A stretch of 32,693 nucleotides of DNA from CAYTOF01 sp964439435 (GCA_964439435.1 CAYTOF010000019.1:1-32693); one strand, 5' to 3'; shown: positions 15,943 to 24,767, counted from the first letter of the stretch. Notes: generated from the sequence alone by a model not told the origin. Numbers and translations: made by a program.

Positions 15943-17625
15943 TTATTTATTTTCTTCCGAAGCACGGATCTCTGTACGACGAATTTTTCCTGAAATGGTT
16001 TTAGGGAGTTCACTGACAAACTCAATGACACGAGGATATTTATAAGGAGCTGTGTGGCTCTTGACATAGCTTTGAATATCAAGTGTGAGCTCCTCACTTG
16101 GTTCATGACCTCGCGTGAGCACAATTGTAGCTTTTACAATCTGTCCTCGGATTGGATCGGGGAGAGGTGTCACGGCACATTCAAGGACAGCGGGATGCTC
16201 CATAATCACACTTTCAACTTCAAAAGGTCCAATGCGATAACCCGAAGACTTGATTATATCATCGCTTCGTCCAACATACCAATAATAGCCGTCTTCATCA
16301 TGCCAGGCTGTGTCACCAGTTCGATAAACATTATCGTGCCACACAGATGCAGTCAATTCCTCGTCTCTGAAGTAACCTTGATAGAGCCCGGCAAGTGCTG
16401 AAACCTCAGGATGTGGTTGTGTAGGTACACGCAATACAATTTCCCCAGTTACACCGGCGGGAGCACTTTCTCCATTGTCATCAAGGATGTCGATGTCATA
16501 AGCAGGGGAGGGCCTCCCCATTGAACCTGGTCGCGGATCCGACCAATAAGAATTGAAGACAGTGAGGGTAGTTTCAGTTTGCCCATAACCTTCGTATAAG
16601 GACAAGCCTGTTCCTTTTTTGAACTGCTCAAATACTTCTGGGTTTAGTGCTTCACCCGCAATTGTCACATGCTTTAATGTTTTGAAATCATATTTAGATA
16701 AGTCTTCTTTTATGAAAAACCTATACATTGTCGGAGGAGCGCAAAAGGTTGTAATACCATATTTGCTAAAAGCGGACAACATATTGTGAGTATCAAATTT
16801 GCGATAATCATATACAAAAATACCAGCAGCTAAAAACCATTGTCCATATAGCTTTCCCCACACCGATTTTGCCCACCCAGTTTCAGAGACAGTCATATGG
16901 AGCCCTTCAGGATCAACTTTTTGCCAATACTTGGCTGTTGAAATATGTCCGATGGGATAAGTGAAATCGTGTACAACCATTTTAGGCATGCCTGATGTAC
17001 CTGATGTGAAATAGATTAACATGATGTCTCCGTTTGTGGTTGCTGCCTTACCTGTTGGCCTTAAAAATGGAATCGCGTGCTCTTTGCTATATTTATACTC
17101 ATTCCATCCTGGCCATTCACCATGAACTGAGAATTTAACCAAACTGCGTCCAGACATCTTTTCGGCCTTGTCGATGTTTGACGGAAAATGATCTTCTACG
17201 GTGCAAATAGCAGCACTGATATCGGAGGCTTTAAAACGATAGACAAGGTCCTCAGGTGACAATTGATTTGTGGCGGGGATGGCCACAGCACCAATTTTAT
17301 GACAAGCAAGAATTGAAGGCCAAAATTCCAAGTGGCGTTTCAAAACAAGCAATACTCGGTCACCTTTTTTGACACCTTGTTTTAAAAGCATTGAAGCAAC
17401 TCGATTACTTTCATTTGAAAACCATTCAAATGAATACTCTGATGCCTCGCCATTTGGGCTTACCCATAACATCGCGCGCCTATTGGGAGAAAGCCTGGCG
17501 ATTAAATCCACAACATCATATGCAAAGTTAAAATTTTCGGGAATATTATAAGTGACTTTTTGTGGCATTCCATCGGGGCCAAGCTGCTCGTTTATATAAT
17601 CCAAGTGTAGTCTTGTAACATCCAT
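15943..17625 (-). CDS. AMP-forming acyl-CoA synthetase (medium-chain type)
   Basis: This 560-residue member of the ANL adenylating superfamily activates a carboxylic acid to its CoA thioester through an acyl-adenylate. The AMP-binding loop YFTSGTSGMPKM lies at about 205-216. YEGYGQTET, YRTGDTAWHDEDGYYWYVGR and the hinge/C-terminal lysine motif LPKTISGKIRR (Lys547) are intact. The overall layout resembles ACSM-type medium-chain or aromatic acyl-CoA synthetases, often annotated as acetyl-CoA synthetase-like. It follows the XRE-cupin gene by six bases, with its AGAGGA ribosome binding site overlapping the end of that gene, so the pair is one operon. The substrate is not readable from sequence; a short or branched fatty acid or an aromatic acid is likely. 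Confidence 0.9.
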   Translation of the reverse strand: MDVTRLHLDYINEQLGPDGMPQKVTYNIPENFNFAYDVVDLIARLSPNRRAMLWVSPNGEASEYSFEWFSNESNRVASMLLKQGVKKGDRVLLVLKRHLEFWPSILACHKIGAVAIPATNQLSPEDLVYRFKASDISAAICTVEDHFPSNIDKAEKMSGRSLVKFSVHGEWPGWNEYKYSKEHAIPFLRPTGKAATTNGDIMLIYFTSGTSGMPKMVVHDFTYPIGHISTAKYWQKVDPEGLHMTVSETGWAKSVWGKLYGQWFLAAGIFVYDYRKFDTHNMLSAFSKYGITTFCAPPTMYRFFIKEDLSKYDFKTLKHVTIAGEALNPEVFEQFKKGTGLSLYEGYGQTETTLTVFNSYWSDPRPGSMGRPSPAYDIDILDDNGESAPAGVTGEIVLRVPTQPHPEVSALAGLYQGYFRDEELTASVWHDNVYRTGDTAWHDEDGYYWYVGRSDDIIKSSGYRIGPFEVESVIMEHPAVLECAVTPLPDPIRGQIVKATIVLTRGHEPSEELTLDIQSYVKSHTAPYKYPRVIEFVSELPKTISGKIRRTEIRASEENK

Positions 17626-17631
17626 AATTTA

Positions 17632-18216
17632 TTATCCTCTTGTTGAATCTGATGTATTTATAATTATTGCCAGAAAGACGCAATCCTCTCCACCGGTAGA
17701 TATCATCCCATGATTCATCTGGGCATCATAATAAACTGCATCACCGGGATTCAATACCATTATATGGTCATCAATTTGAAACTTAAGAGTACCAGATATG
17801 ATGTAGTTGAACTCTTGTCCAGCATGTGAGGACATTTTGATTGGGAGATTTTCAGCGTCTGCGTTATAAGGAGCGATAACTCGAAGAGGTTCACTTTCTC
17901 GATTTCTGAAGAGATAAGCTAAATGTTGATAAGAAAACCCTTCCCTTCTAGCAATAGGAAGCCCTTGTCCGGAACGAATAATTGAATATCTCGAAAGTTT
18001 TGGCATCTCGCCGGAGATCAGCTCGGTAATGTCTATTCCAAGTTTTTGGGCAATCTCATAAAGCAAAGAAAAAGGAAAATCACGAGAACCTGATTCATAC
18101 TCAATATAGTCCTCTTTACTGAGATGAACATTTACACACATATCTTCGACTGATATTCCAAGTATCTCCCTCATCGCCTTTACGCGTTGAGCGATTTCTT
18201 GAATCTTTTGATTCAT
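17632..18216 (-). CDS. XRE-family regulator with cupin sensor domain
   Basis: This 194-residue transcription factor has an N-terminal helix-turn-helix of the XRE type (about residues 8-64; MREILGISVEDMCVNVHLS) and a C-terminal cupin_2 domain (about 105-190; SSHAGQEFNYIISGTLKFQI, LNPGDAVYYDAQMNHGM). Regulators of this design sense small ligands with the cupin and often neighbour the enzyme they control. Here the acyl-CoA synthetase follows directly in the same operon, suggesting that the carboxylic acid or its CoA ester is the signal. The start is ATG (complement of 18214-18216) after AAAGGGGG. A direct repeat overlapping its own promoter may be its operator. Confidence 0.92.
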   Translation of the reverse strand: MNQKIQEIAQRVKAMREILGISVEDMCVNVHLSKEDYIEYESGSRDFPFSLLYEIAQKLGIDITELISGEMPKLSRYSIIRSGQGLPIARREGFSYQHLAYLFRNRESEPLRVIAPYNADAENLPIKMSSHAGQEFNYIISGTLKFQIDDHIMVLNPGDAVYYDAQMNHGMISTGGEDCVFLAIIINTSDSTRG

Positions 18217-18239
18217 AGATGCAACCCCCTTTAATTATC

Positions 18240-18264
18240 ATTCTATTTAATCATAGATTCTATT
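18240..18264. repeat. Direct repeat over the XRE promoter (candidate operator)
   Basis: ATTCTATT occurs at 18240-18247 and again at 18257-18264, 17 bases apart. The first copy overlaps the -10 box and the second lies in the spacer of the minus-strand promoter of the XRE-cupin gene. The placement suits autorepression, but the repeat is A/T-rich and chance is possible. Confidence 0.35.
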
Positions 18265-18273
18265 ATATGTCAA
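18245..18273 (-). promoter_or_regulatory. Promoter of the XRE-cupin / acyl-CoA synthetase operon
   Basis: On the minus strand a consensus -35 TTGACA (complement of 18268-18273) is followed by a 17-base spacer and the -10 TTAAAT (complement of 18245-18250). The predicted RNA start lies about 20 bases before the start codon. Confidence 0.6.
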
Positions 18274-18461
18274 ACAATAATTTCGATGTACGGAAATTTA
18301 AAATGGTTGTTTTATATAAGAGATTTTGGATATTTGTATCAACATTCGTCTGAAAACAACATGCATTTAGCACTTTGCTATATGTATGTTGTCTCGATGA
18401 TTTATTTAGTTTCACATTTTTTACCGGAAAATAATTGTCAGTATGCTTAGGTCTAATATTA

Positions 18462-18470
18462 TGATATAAT
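18462..18470 (+). promoter_or_regulatory. Extended -10 promoter for the TIM-barrel gene
   Basis: TGATATAAT (18462-18470) is a perfect extended -10, identical to that of tig. No good -35 stands at 16-18 bases upstream (TTGTCA at 18435 is too far). The start codon lies 46 bases downstream. Confidence 0.55.
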
Positions 18471-18515
18471 TTAATTACGATAGTTGTAATGTTATAAATA
18501 GGGATGGAGGCTAAA

Positions 18516-19400
18516 ATGATAAAGGTAAAACAATTTCCTAGAACCATGGTTGGTGGTATTTCTCTACCAAGAATGATAATCGGTTCGAATTGGTTTCTTG
18601 GCTACAGTCATAGAAGTCCTGCTCAAGACAAAATGATCTGCGACAAATTTCACACTCCTGAGAGTTTCTTTCCTGTTTTTGAGACATATCTTAGCCATGG
18701 TGTCGATGCGATAATGGCATGCGTGAGTACAGACGAGCGAATGCTGTCAGCGATCAAATACGCAGAAGATAAATTAGGGAAAAAAATAACTATTATCGAT
18801 ACCCCACACATTAATGTGGATGATACGCCCGAAGCTCGTCGTGATGCAGAACGTACAATAAAGCGCAGCGCTGAAATTGGCTCGACTTTCTGCTTAATGC
18901 ATCATTCATCTATGGAACAGCTCGTTAATAAAAACAAAGGTATAATCGATCGCTTACCTGATTATTTGAAAATGAAACGCGATTCAGGACTCATACCTGG
19001 ATTATCTGCACATATGCCGGAAGCAGTTATTTATGCTGATGAGAATGGATATGACGTCGAAACTTACGTTCAAATATTCAACTGTCTAGGTTTTCTGATG
19101 CAAATTGAAATCGAAACTGTTGCCAGAATAATTCACAATGCAAATAAACCGGTTATGTCAATCAAACCATTTGCTGCGGGCAGGGTAACGCCCTATGTAG
19201 GACTCACCTTCTCATGGAATGCTATAAGAGATTGCGATTTAGTTGTCGCAGGTGTGCAATGTGCGGCCGAAGCTGAAGAAAACATAGAAATATCGTATGC
19301 AACTTTTGAACACAGATATCCGGGTGTTCCTCCAAGAAGTAGTCCAGTTAAGCAACAAGCTGTTTTAAGCGGCAAAACCGAAAAACAGCAGCGAGTGTAG
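18516..19400 (+). CDS. Conserved TIM-barrel-like protein of unknown function
   Basis: This soluble 294-residue protein starts at ATG 18516, five bases after GGAGG (18506-18510). The N terminus (LPRMIIGSNWFLGYSHRSP) and the C-terminal part (KPVMSIKPFAAGRVTPYVGL, then CDLVVAGVQCAAEAEENIE) recall the aldo-keto-reductase-like or DUF-type TIM barrels, in which the last strands form a phosphate-binding end. The catalytic Asp-Tyr-Lys-His tetrad of true aldo-keto reductases is not evident. His-rich motifs LMHHSS and GLSAHMPE could bind a metal or substrate. It stands alone between the divergent regulator and a terminator, so context gives no pathway. A hydrolase, isomerase or reductase all remain possible. 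Confidence 0.7.
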   Translation: MIKVKQFPRTMVGGISLPRMIIGSNWFLGYSHRSPAQDKMICDKFHTPESFFPVFETYLSHGVDAIMACVSTDERMLSAIKYAEDKLGKKITIIDTPHINVDDTPEARRDAERTIKRSAEIGSTFCLMHHSSMEQLVNKNKGIIDRLPDYLKMKRDSGLIPGLSAHMPEAVIYADENGYDVETYVQIFNCLGFLMQIEIETVARIIHNANKPVMSIKPFAAGRVTPYVGLTFSWNAIRDCDLVVAGVQCAAEAEENIEISYATFEHRYPGVPPRSSPVKQQAVLSGKTEKQQRV

Positions 19401-19457
19401 AGTTATAAATTATCGAGACATCTGAACATATTCTCTTGTAATGCTAGCATGAAATAG

Positions 19458-19501
19458 CAAACGCCTATAACCAAGTGATTTTTATTGGCTATAGGCGTTT
19501 G
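19458..19501. terminator. Bidirectional terminator between the TIM-barrel gene and tpiA
   Basis: A 17-bp stem with one A-C mismatch (19458-19474 with 19485-19501) surrounds a 10-base loop. The plus strand continues with TTTTATG. It separates two convergent genes. Confidence 0.88.
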
Positions 19502-19536
19502 TTTTATGTAAGCCTAAAACACAAAAACAACTATGC

Positions 19537-20310
19537 TTAGGCCTGATTTGAGGCATCAACAATTGCTTTAAAACTTTCAGGATTAAGTGAGGCACCGCCT
19601 ACAAGACCGCCATCAATGTTAAGCTGTGAGAAAAGTTCGGCTGCATTTTCTTCGGTGATAGAACCGCCGTATTGGATCGTGATTGAGCGAGCAGCCCTTG
19701 CCCCAAACATCGATCTTACGGTGTCGCGGATAAGTGTACATACTTCACTTGCCTGCTCAACAGTTGCGTTTTTACCAGTGCCAATAGCCCAAATTGGTTC
19801 GTAGGCAATTATAACTTTTCGGATGTTTTCAACATTAACACCATTTAGTGCAATCTTAACTTGAAGTTTAACACGTTCCAATGTTACACCCATATCACGC
19901 TCTGCCTGTGATTCTCCGACACAAACAATAGGCTTAAGTCCTGCAGAAATTGCAGCTAAAACCTTTTTGTTGACAATTTCATCTGTTTCTCCGAAATACC
20001 TTCGGCGTTCACTATGACCTACGATTACATATTTCACACCCATTTCGGCTAACATTTGAGCAGAAACTTCGCCGGTGTAAGCGCCCTGTTGCTCATGGTG
20101 CATGTTTTGCGCACCGATAGCAATTTTCGTAGCACGTGTTGCTTTAAGTGCGGGACTTAAATCAACAAATGGAACACATATTACGGTTGTGCACCATTTA
20201 GCCTTAGCTATCATAGGGCGCAACTCATCCATTAAAGCACGTGCTTCCTTAGGTGTTTTATTCATTTTCCAATTGCCGGCAATTACTGTTTTACGATATC
20301 TTCTGTTCAT
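19537..20310 (-). CDS. tpiA: Triosephosphate isomerase
   Basis: Triosephosphate isomerase, 257 residues, interconverts dihydroxyacetone phosphate and glyceraldehyde 3-phosphate in glycolysis. The substrate lysine is in AGNWKMNKT (Lys15), the electrophilic histidine in YVIVGHSERR (His99), and the catalytic base in IAYEPIWAIGTGK (Glu171), which also contains the flexible lid loop. GGSITEENAAELF and DGGLVGGASL close the phosphate site. It follows pgk by 23 bases with a GGAGG site and is cotranscribed with it. Confidence 0.97.
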   Translation of the reverse strand: MNRRYRKTVIAGNWKMNKTPKEARALMDELRPMIAKAKWCTTVICVPFVDLSPALKATRATKIAIGAQNMHHEQQGAYTGEVSAQMLAEMGVKYVIVGHSERRRYFGETDEIVNKKVLAAISAGLKPIVCVGESQAERDMGVTLERVKLQVKIALNGVNVENIRKVIIAYEPIWAIGTGKNATVEQASEVCTLIRDTVRSMFGARAARSITIQYGGSITEENAAELFSQLNIDGGLVGGASLNPESFKAIVDASNQA

Positions 20311-20333
20311 ATTATCCTCCCATAAAAATAAAA

Positions 20334-21521
20334 TTATTTATCTTGCAAACAAGCTATTCCCGGGAGTTCTAAACCTTCAAGAAATTCAAGTGAAGCACCT
20401 CCGCCGGTTGAAATGTGTGTCATTTTATCGGCATAGCCCAATAGCTCAACAGCTGCAGCGCTATCGCCGCCACCGATTATGCTTACAACATTGCTTTCAG
20501 CAATGGCTTTGGCAATAGCCTTTGTTCCAGTAGCAAATCTCTCCATTTCAAATACGCCAAGGGGACCATTCCAGACAACTGTTCCTGCACCTTTAATTAT
20601 TTCAGTAAATTCTGATATCGATTCAGGTCCAACGTCCAAACCCAACCAGCCGTCAGGGATGGAATGACTATTTACGATTTTGCTATTGGCGTCTGCAGCA
20701 AAATTATCAGCAATAACGGTGTCTTTGGGTAAAACCAAGTCAACATCCTTATCTTTTGCTTTTTTTAACATAGTCGATGCATATTCCAACTTATCGTCTT
20801 CGCACAGAGAAGATCCAATTTTCCCATTATCTGCTTTTATAAATGTATATGCCATGCCCCCTCCGATGATAATAGAATCCACCTTGTCGAGCAAATTATT
20901 AATCACACCGATCTTATCGGAAACTTTTGCACCACCTAAAATAGCCACAAAGGGTCGTTGGGGATCGTTAAGAGCATTCCCCATAATTTCAATTTCTTTT
21001 TTAATCAAAAAACCACAAACAGCAGGAAGAAAAGCAGCAACGCCGGCAGTAGATGCGTGGGCTCTGTGTGCAGTTCCAAAAGCATCATTTACAAAGATAT
21101 CAGCAAAAGATGCAAGTGCTTTAGAAAATTCGGAATCATTTTGTTCTTCTTGCTCATAAAATCGAATATTCTCCAAGAGAAGTACTTCTCCAAACTTTAG
21201 TGAGTCTCGTTTTACAATCGCATCTTTCCCAATGGCATCGGCTGCCATCACAACGGGTAATTGTAACAATTCACTAAGCCTATCAGCAACAGGGGCAAGT
21301 GTATATTTGGGCACAAACTTTCCTTTGGGCCTGCCAAGATGCGAACATATTATTACGGCAGCTCCTTTTTCTATAAGGTATCTTATAGTGGGAATCGATT
21401 CACGAATCCTTTTGTCATCTGTAATGTTTCCTTTGTCGTCTTGAGGTACATTGAAGTCACAACGTAACAATACGTGTTTACCGGAAACATCAACATCCTC
21501 AACACTTTTTTTATTATACAT
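20334..21521 (-). CDS. pgk: Phosphoglycerate kinase
   Basis: Phosphoglycerate kinase, 395 residues, makes ATP and 3-phosphoglycerate in glycolysis. The substrate-binding N domain shows LLRCDFNVP, RIRESIPTIRYL and CSHLGRPKGK. The nucleotide domain shows ILGGAKVSDKIGVI, VWNGPLGVFEMERFATGT, GGGDSAAAVE and STGGGASLEFLEG. The frame is open for eight more codons, but the ATG whose first base is 21521 follows GAGGAG and is preferred. The pgk-tpiA pair lacks adjacent gap, gpmI and eno genes in this window. Confidence 0.97.
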   Translation of the reverse strand: MYNKKSVEDVDVSGKHVLLRCDFNVPQDDKGNITDDKRIRESIPTIRYLIEKGAAVIICSHLGRPKGKFVPKYTLAPVADRLSELLQLPVVMAADAIGKDAIVKRDSLKFGEVLLLENIRFYEQEEQNDSEFSKALASFADIFVNDAFGTAHRAHASTAGVAAFLPAVCGFLIKKEIEIMGNALNDPQRPFVAILGGAKVSDKIGVINNLLDKVDSIIIGGGMAYTFIKADNGKIGSSLCEDDKLEYASTMLKKAKDKDVDLVLPKDTVIADNFAADANSKIVNSHSIPDGWLGLDVGPESISEFTEIIKGAGTVVWNGPLGVFEMERFATGTKAIAKAIAESNVVSIIGGGDSAAAVELLGYADKMTHISTGGGASLEFLEGLELPGIACLQDK

Positions 21522-21554
21522 ATAGTTCTCCTCTCGTTTATCCAATACTAAAGA

Positions 21555-21583
21555 ATTATAGATTATTTTAATTAAATTTTCAA
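21555..21583 (-). promoter_or_regulatory. Sigma-A promoter of pgk-tpiA
   Basis: On the minus strand TTGAAA (complement of 21578-21583), a 17-base spacer and a perfect TATAAT (complement of 21555-21560) lie about 35 bases upstream of the pgk start codon. Confidence 0.8.
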
Positions 21584-21711
21584 CCTTTTATTTGATTAAA
21601 AATGAAAATATGTTCACTTTTTCAGTATATAACAGAATATTAGCTTGCCAATCGGTTAAATTTGTATATATTGTCTTATGTGATACTTTAAAATAAGTGA
21701 TATTAAAATTG

Positions 21712-21740
21712 TTGCATTTTAAATGCATTTGAGCTATAAT
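21712..21740 (+). promoter_or_regulatory. Sigma-A promoter of trmL
   Basis: TTGCAT (21712-21717), a 17-base spacer and a perfect TATAAT (21735-21740) lie 36 bases before the trmL start codon. It is divergent from the pgk promoter. Confidence 0.78.
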
Positions 21741-21775
21741 TCAGTAAACACTTAAAGTACTGGGATGAGTAAATA

Positions 21776-22237
21776 TTGATTAATCTTGTGCTTGTTGAAC
21801 CTGCGATTCCTCAAAACACTGGAAATATTGCACGTACTTGTGCAGTAACCGGCTGTGCTTTGCATCTTGTAGGCCCTATGGGTTTTAACATAGACGATTC
21901 CAAGTTGCGCAGAGCGGGGCTCGATTATTGGCATATGCTTAATATATCATATTATGATTCACTTAACAAATACTTGGATATTAACAATGACAAACCGATG
22001 TATTTAGCCTCTACAACCGGTGACTTTATTTATACAGAGTGTTTATATCCAGATGGGTGCCACATTCTTTTTGGAAAAGAAACCACAGGATTACCACGAG
22101 AACTTTTGTATAACAAAAAAAAGAGTGTCATAAAAATTCCTCAAATACAAGACGCCAGAAGTCTAAACTTATCAAATGCAGTTGCAATAATCACTTATGA
22201 AGCACTGCGAAGTCAGGGATTTCCAAATATGCGCTGA
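21776..22237 (+). CDS. trmL: tRNA (cytidine/uridine-34-2'-O)-methyltransferase TrmL
   Basis: This SPOUT-class methyltransferase, 153 residues, methylates the wobble ribose of certain leucine tRNAs. The family motifs are NTGNIARTCAVTGC, HLVGPMGF, LFGKETTGLP and the knot-forming DARSLNLSNAVAIITYEA. The start codon is TTG 21776: no ATG in frame gives a full N terminus, and INLVLVEPAIPQNTGN begins the fold at once. GGGATGAG about ten bases upstream can serve as the ribosome binding site. A four-codon ATG ORF at 21765 (ATG AGT AAA TAT TGA) ends across the TTG start, which may be accidental. A tRNA-Leu gene lies further down in this window. Confidence 0.92.
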   Translation: MINLVLVEPAIPQNTGNIARTCAVTGCALHLVGPMGFNIDDSKLRRAGLDYWHMLNISYYDSLNKYLDINNDKPMYLASTTGDFIYTECLYPDGCHILFGKETTGLPRELLYNKKKSVIKIPQIQDARSLNLSNAVAIITYEALRSQGFPNMR

Positions 22238-22326
22238 GTAGAAATCGTGGATGAAAATCTACAGCCGGTGTTTTAAGTGTTATTTCATAACTTCACCATA
22301 AAATCAAAATATATATGGGGTAAAAT

Positions 22327-23571
22327 ATGCACATTAGTAAAAAGGATAGAACTATTTTAAGAGAGCTTGGCCTACAATACGCTCAAGCAGCCTCTACACC
22401 GGAAATGAGAGAAAAAATAAAACTTTATCGTGCAATCAATGACTTAAAGCCTATTAGACCGGTTGTCATCATTGAGGAATTGCCATGGCATGAATTGAAT
22501 ATCAACGACGAACTCACTTTAAGGTGTGAAGAAGATTTGGCAAAGCATTATGAAGACCATTTAAGAAAACAGCTGTTTAAACATAAACACATGCGTGCAG
22601 ACATGGTTATGCCGGAGTACTTTACAGTTCATAAGCATTTTCGAACAGGGTCCAGTGGAATAAATGTCAAAGAGCGTACAATTGCAGCAAAAGATGGAAA
22701 CCATATCGTAGCTCACGAGTTTTTTGATACTCTGGCCACAGAAGGAGAAATAGATGCAATTCACTTGCCGGACATAGAACCTGACATTGAACGAACTCAA
22801 AAAGTTATTGACTTCGCTCATGAGGTTTTTGGAGATATTTTACCTGTTCGGCTTATGGGACATTATTTCACATGGGCTCCTTGGGACATTATTTCATATG
22901 CTCGTGGAGTAACGCCACTATTGCTGGATCTTTATGACAAGCCAGAACTCATGCATAAGTTAATGAAAAAGCTTCTTGACATTGCAAACCACACAATTGA
23001 CAAAATGGAAGAATTCAATCTTTTTGGAGCCCCAAACCCTTTAGTTCATTGCACAGCAGGATATTCAAGTGACTTACCAAGTGAGGACGAAATACCTGAG
23101 CAAGTAAATGCTTCTCATGTTTGGGGGAGAGGTACAGCTCAGATATTTGCACACGTATCTCCGGAAATGCATGATGAGTTTGATATCATATACCAGAAAA
23201 AGGTTATGGAACGTTTCGGCCTTTGTTACTATGGTTGTTGCGAGCCACTTCACAACAAAATAGATATTTTACGAAAAATACAAAACCTTCGCAAGATATC
23301 AATTACCCCTTGGGCTGATATCGATTTAGCGGCAGAACGCATCGGGAGTAGTTATGTTTTGGCTGCTAAGCCAAATCCTGCGTATGTGGCAGTTGAAATA
23401 TTCGACCCTGACGTTGTACGAAAAGAGATAATACATATATTGGATGCATGCAAAAGAAATAATACCACATGTGAATTCGTTATAAAAGATATAAGCACCA
23501 CTAAAAACAAAGCAAATAATCTGTTTGAATGGGAAAAAACAGCAATGGAGACTGTGCTGAACTATACATGA
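22327..23571 (+). CDS. Uroporphyrinogen-decarboxylase-like (URO-D fold) protein
   Basis: This 414-residue protein belongs to the URO-D-like group of TIM barrels that is abundant in anaerobic Clostridia and relates to corrinoid methyltransferases (MtaA, CmuA) as much as to heme synthesis. Visible motifs are LPVRLMGHYFTWAPWDI (about 172-188), RGVTPLLLDLYDKPELMHKLMKKLL, and a cysteine-rich GLCYYGCCEPLHNKID (about 298-313), where Cys304, Cys305 and His309, with the earlier His241-Cys242, could bind zinc. No other heme-synthesis gene, corrinoid protein or partner methyltransferase is nearby, so heme biosynthesis is unlikely. A role in methyl-group or C1 chemistry is only an inference. The start is ATG 22327 after ATGGGG. 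Confidence 0.75.
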   Translation: MHISKKDRTILRELGLQYAQAASTPEMREKIKLYRAINDLKPIRPVVIIEELPWHELNINDELTLRCEEDLAKHYEDHLRKQLFKHKHMRADMVMPEYFTVHKHFRTGSSGINVKERTIAAKDGNHIVAHEFFDTLATEGEIDAIHLPDIEPDIERTQKVIDFAHEVFGDILPVRLMGHYFTWAPWDIISYARGVTPLLLDLYDKPELMHKLMKKLLDIANHTIDKMEEFNLFGAPNPLVHCTAGYSSDLPSEDEIPEQVNASHVWGRGTAQIFAHVSPEMHDEFDIIYQKKVMERFGLCYYGCCEPLHNKIDILRKIQNLRKISITPWADIDLAAERIGSSYVLAAKPNPAYVAVEIFDPDVVRKEIIHILDACKRNNTTCEFVIKDISTTKNKANNLFEWEKTAMETVLNYT

Positions 23572-23591
23572 AATTATCTATTGGAGAAAAT

Positions 23592-24710
23592 ATGAAACTT
23601 AAACTCTGCGCGGTTGTGTTGTTTGGACTTGAAGGTGTTTGTGCAGATGAGCTGAAGCGCAATGGTTTTGAGGATGTTATAGCCGAAAACGGAAGGGTTC
23701 TATTTACCGGAAATATCTATGAAGCCGCAAGAGCTAATTTATTATTGCATACAGCAGAACGCATATACATATTAATAAACGAATTTCAAGCAAGAAGTTT
23801 TGATGAATTGTTCGAAGGGGTTGCTCGAACACCTTTTGAAGATATTATACCCAGAAATGGCGCATTTCCAGTAAAAGGACATAGTATCAGATCAAAACTG
23901 ACAAGTATTCCCGATTGTCAAAGCATTATAAAGAAAGCCACAGCCACAAGGCTCGGAAAAAAATATGGGCTAGTGACACTGCCTGAAAACGGAGAACTCT
24001 ATCAGATAACTTTTAGAATACTCAATGACAAGTGTTCTATTTATATCGATACCTCCGGTGAGGGATTATATAAACGGGGATACCGAAAGGAAACAAATAT
24101 TGCACCCATACGAGAAACGCTTGCAGCGGGTCTTGTATTACTCTCGAAAAGGCGAGGAGACAGACCGCTTTTTGACCCAATGTGTGGCTCAGGAACTATT
24201 TTGATAGAAGCTGCCCTGATCGCCTCTAGAACAGCACCCGGACTAAAACGAAAATTTGCTTTTGAAAAATTTATCAATTTTGAACTTGACAAATACAAAA
24301 AAATACGGCAGGAAATATCAGATAAAATAGTTCCTTTTTCAGGGGAGATTTCAGGAAGTGACATTTCACATATTGCAATAAAGGCAGCTCGAAATAACGC
24401 TCACAATGCGGGTTTTGGCGATAATATCAAACTAACAGCTGCCGGGCTTGACAATGCAAAATTTCCTGACCATGGAATAATTATAACAAACCCTCCGTAT
24501 GGAGAGCGAATGGGTGACATTGAATCAAACAGAGACCTGATAAAAGAACTAGGAAGAACAGCAAAAGACAAAAAACTTGGTACATATGTGATTTCGTCTG
24601 ATCTTGATTTGGAGAGATATTTTGACTATAAAGCTAATAAAAAAAGAAAGCTCTATAATGGAAATATTAGATGTGACTACTTCATGTTTTTTCCAGCTCA
24701 AAACAGATAA
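23592..24710 (+). CDS. rlmL: THUMP-domain 23S rRNA (guanine-N2) methyltransferase
   Basis: This 372-residue member of COG0116 corresponds to the N-terminal, m2G2445-forming half of E. coli RlmL (YpsC in Bacillus). A THUMP RNA-binding domain covers about residues 45-155 (FPVKGHSIRSKLTSIPDCQ). The Rossmann-fold methyltransferase domain follows, with the SAM-binding DPMCGSGTILIEAALIA and the catalytic NPPYGERMG. The in-frame ATGs at 23529 and 23568 overlap the previous gene; ATG 23592 lies five bases after GGAG and is preferred. Twenty bases separate it from the URO-D-like gene. The symbol refers to the family; the exact target base is not shown. Confidence 0.9.
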   Translation: MKLKLCAVVLFGLEGVCADELKRNGFEDVIAENGRVLFTGNIYEAARANLLLHTAERIYILINEFQARSFDELFEGVARTPFEDIIPRNGAFPVKGHSIRSKLTSIPDCQSIIKKATATRLGKKYGLVTLPENGELYQITFRILNDKCSIYIDTSGEGLYKRGYRKETNIAPIRETLAAGLVLLSKRRGDRPLFDPMCGSGTILIEAALIASRTAPGLKRKFAFEKFINFELDKYKKIRQEISDKIVPFSGEISGSDISHIAIKAARNNAHNAGFGDNIKLTAAGLDNAKFPDHGIIITNPPYGERMGDIESNRDLIKELGRTAKDKKLGTYVISSDLDLERYFDYKANKKRKLYNGNIRCDYFMFFPAQNR

Positions 24711-24767
24711 TAGACATAGAAGGATAATAACAATTAAGCATCTACAAAATATACCAAGGAGCACATA

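Noticed and set aside
18263..18547. 94-codon minus-strand ORF in the divergent intergenic region
   Set aside because: It covers promoters and the start of the TIM-barrel gene, has no ribosome binding site and no protein-like conservation pattern.
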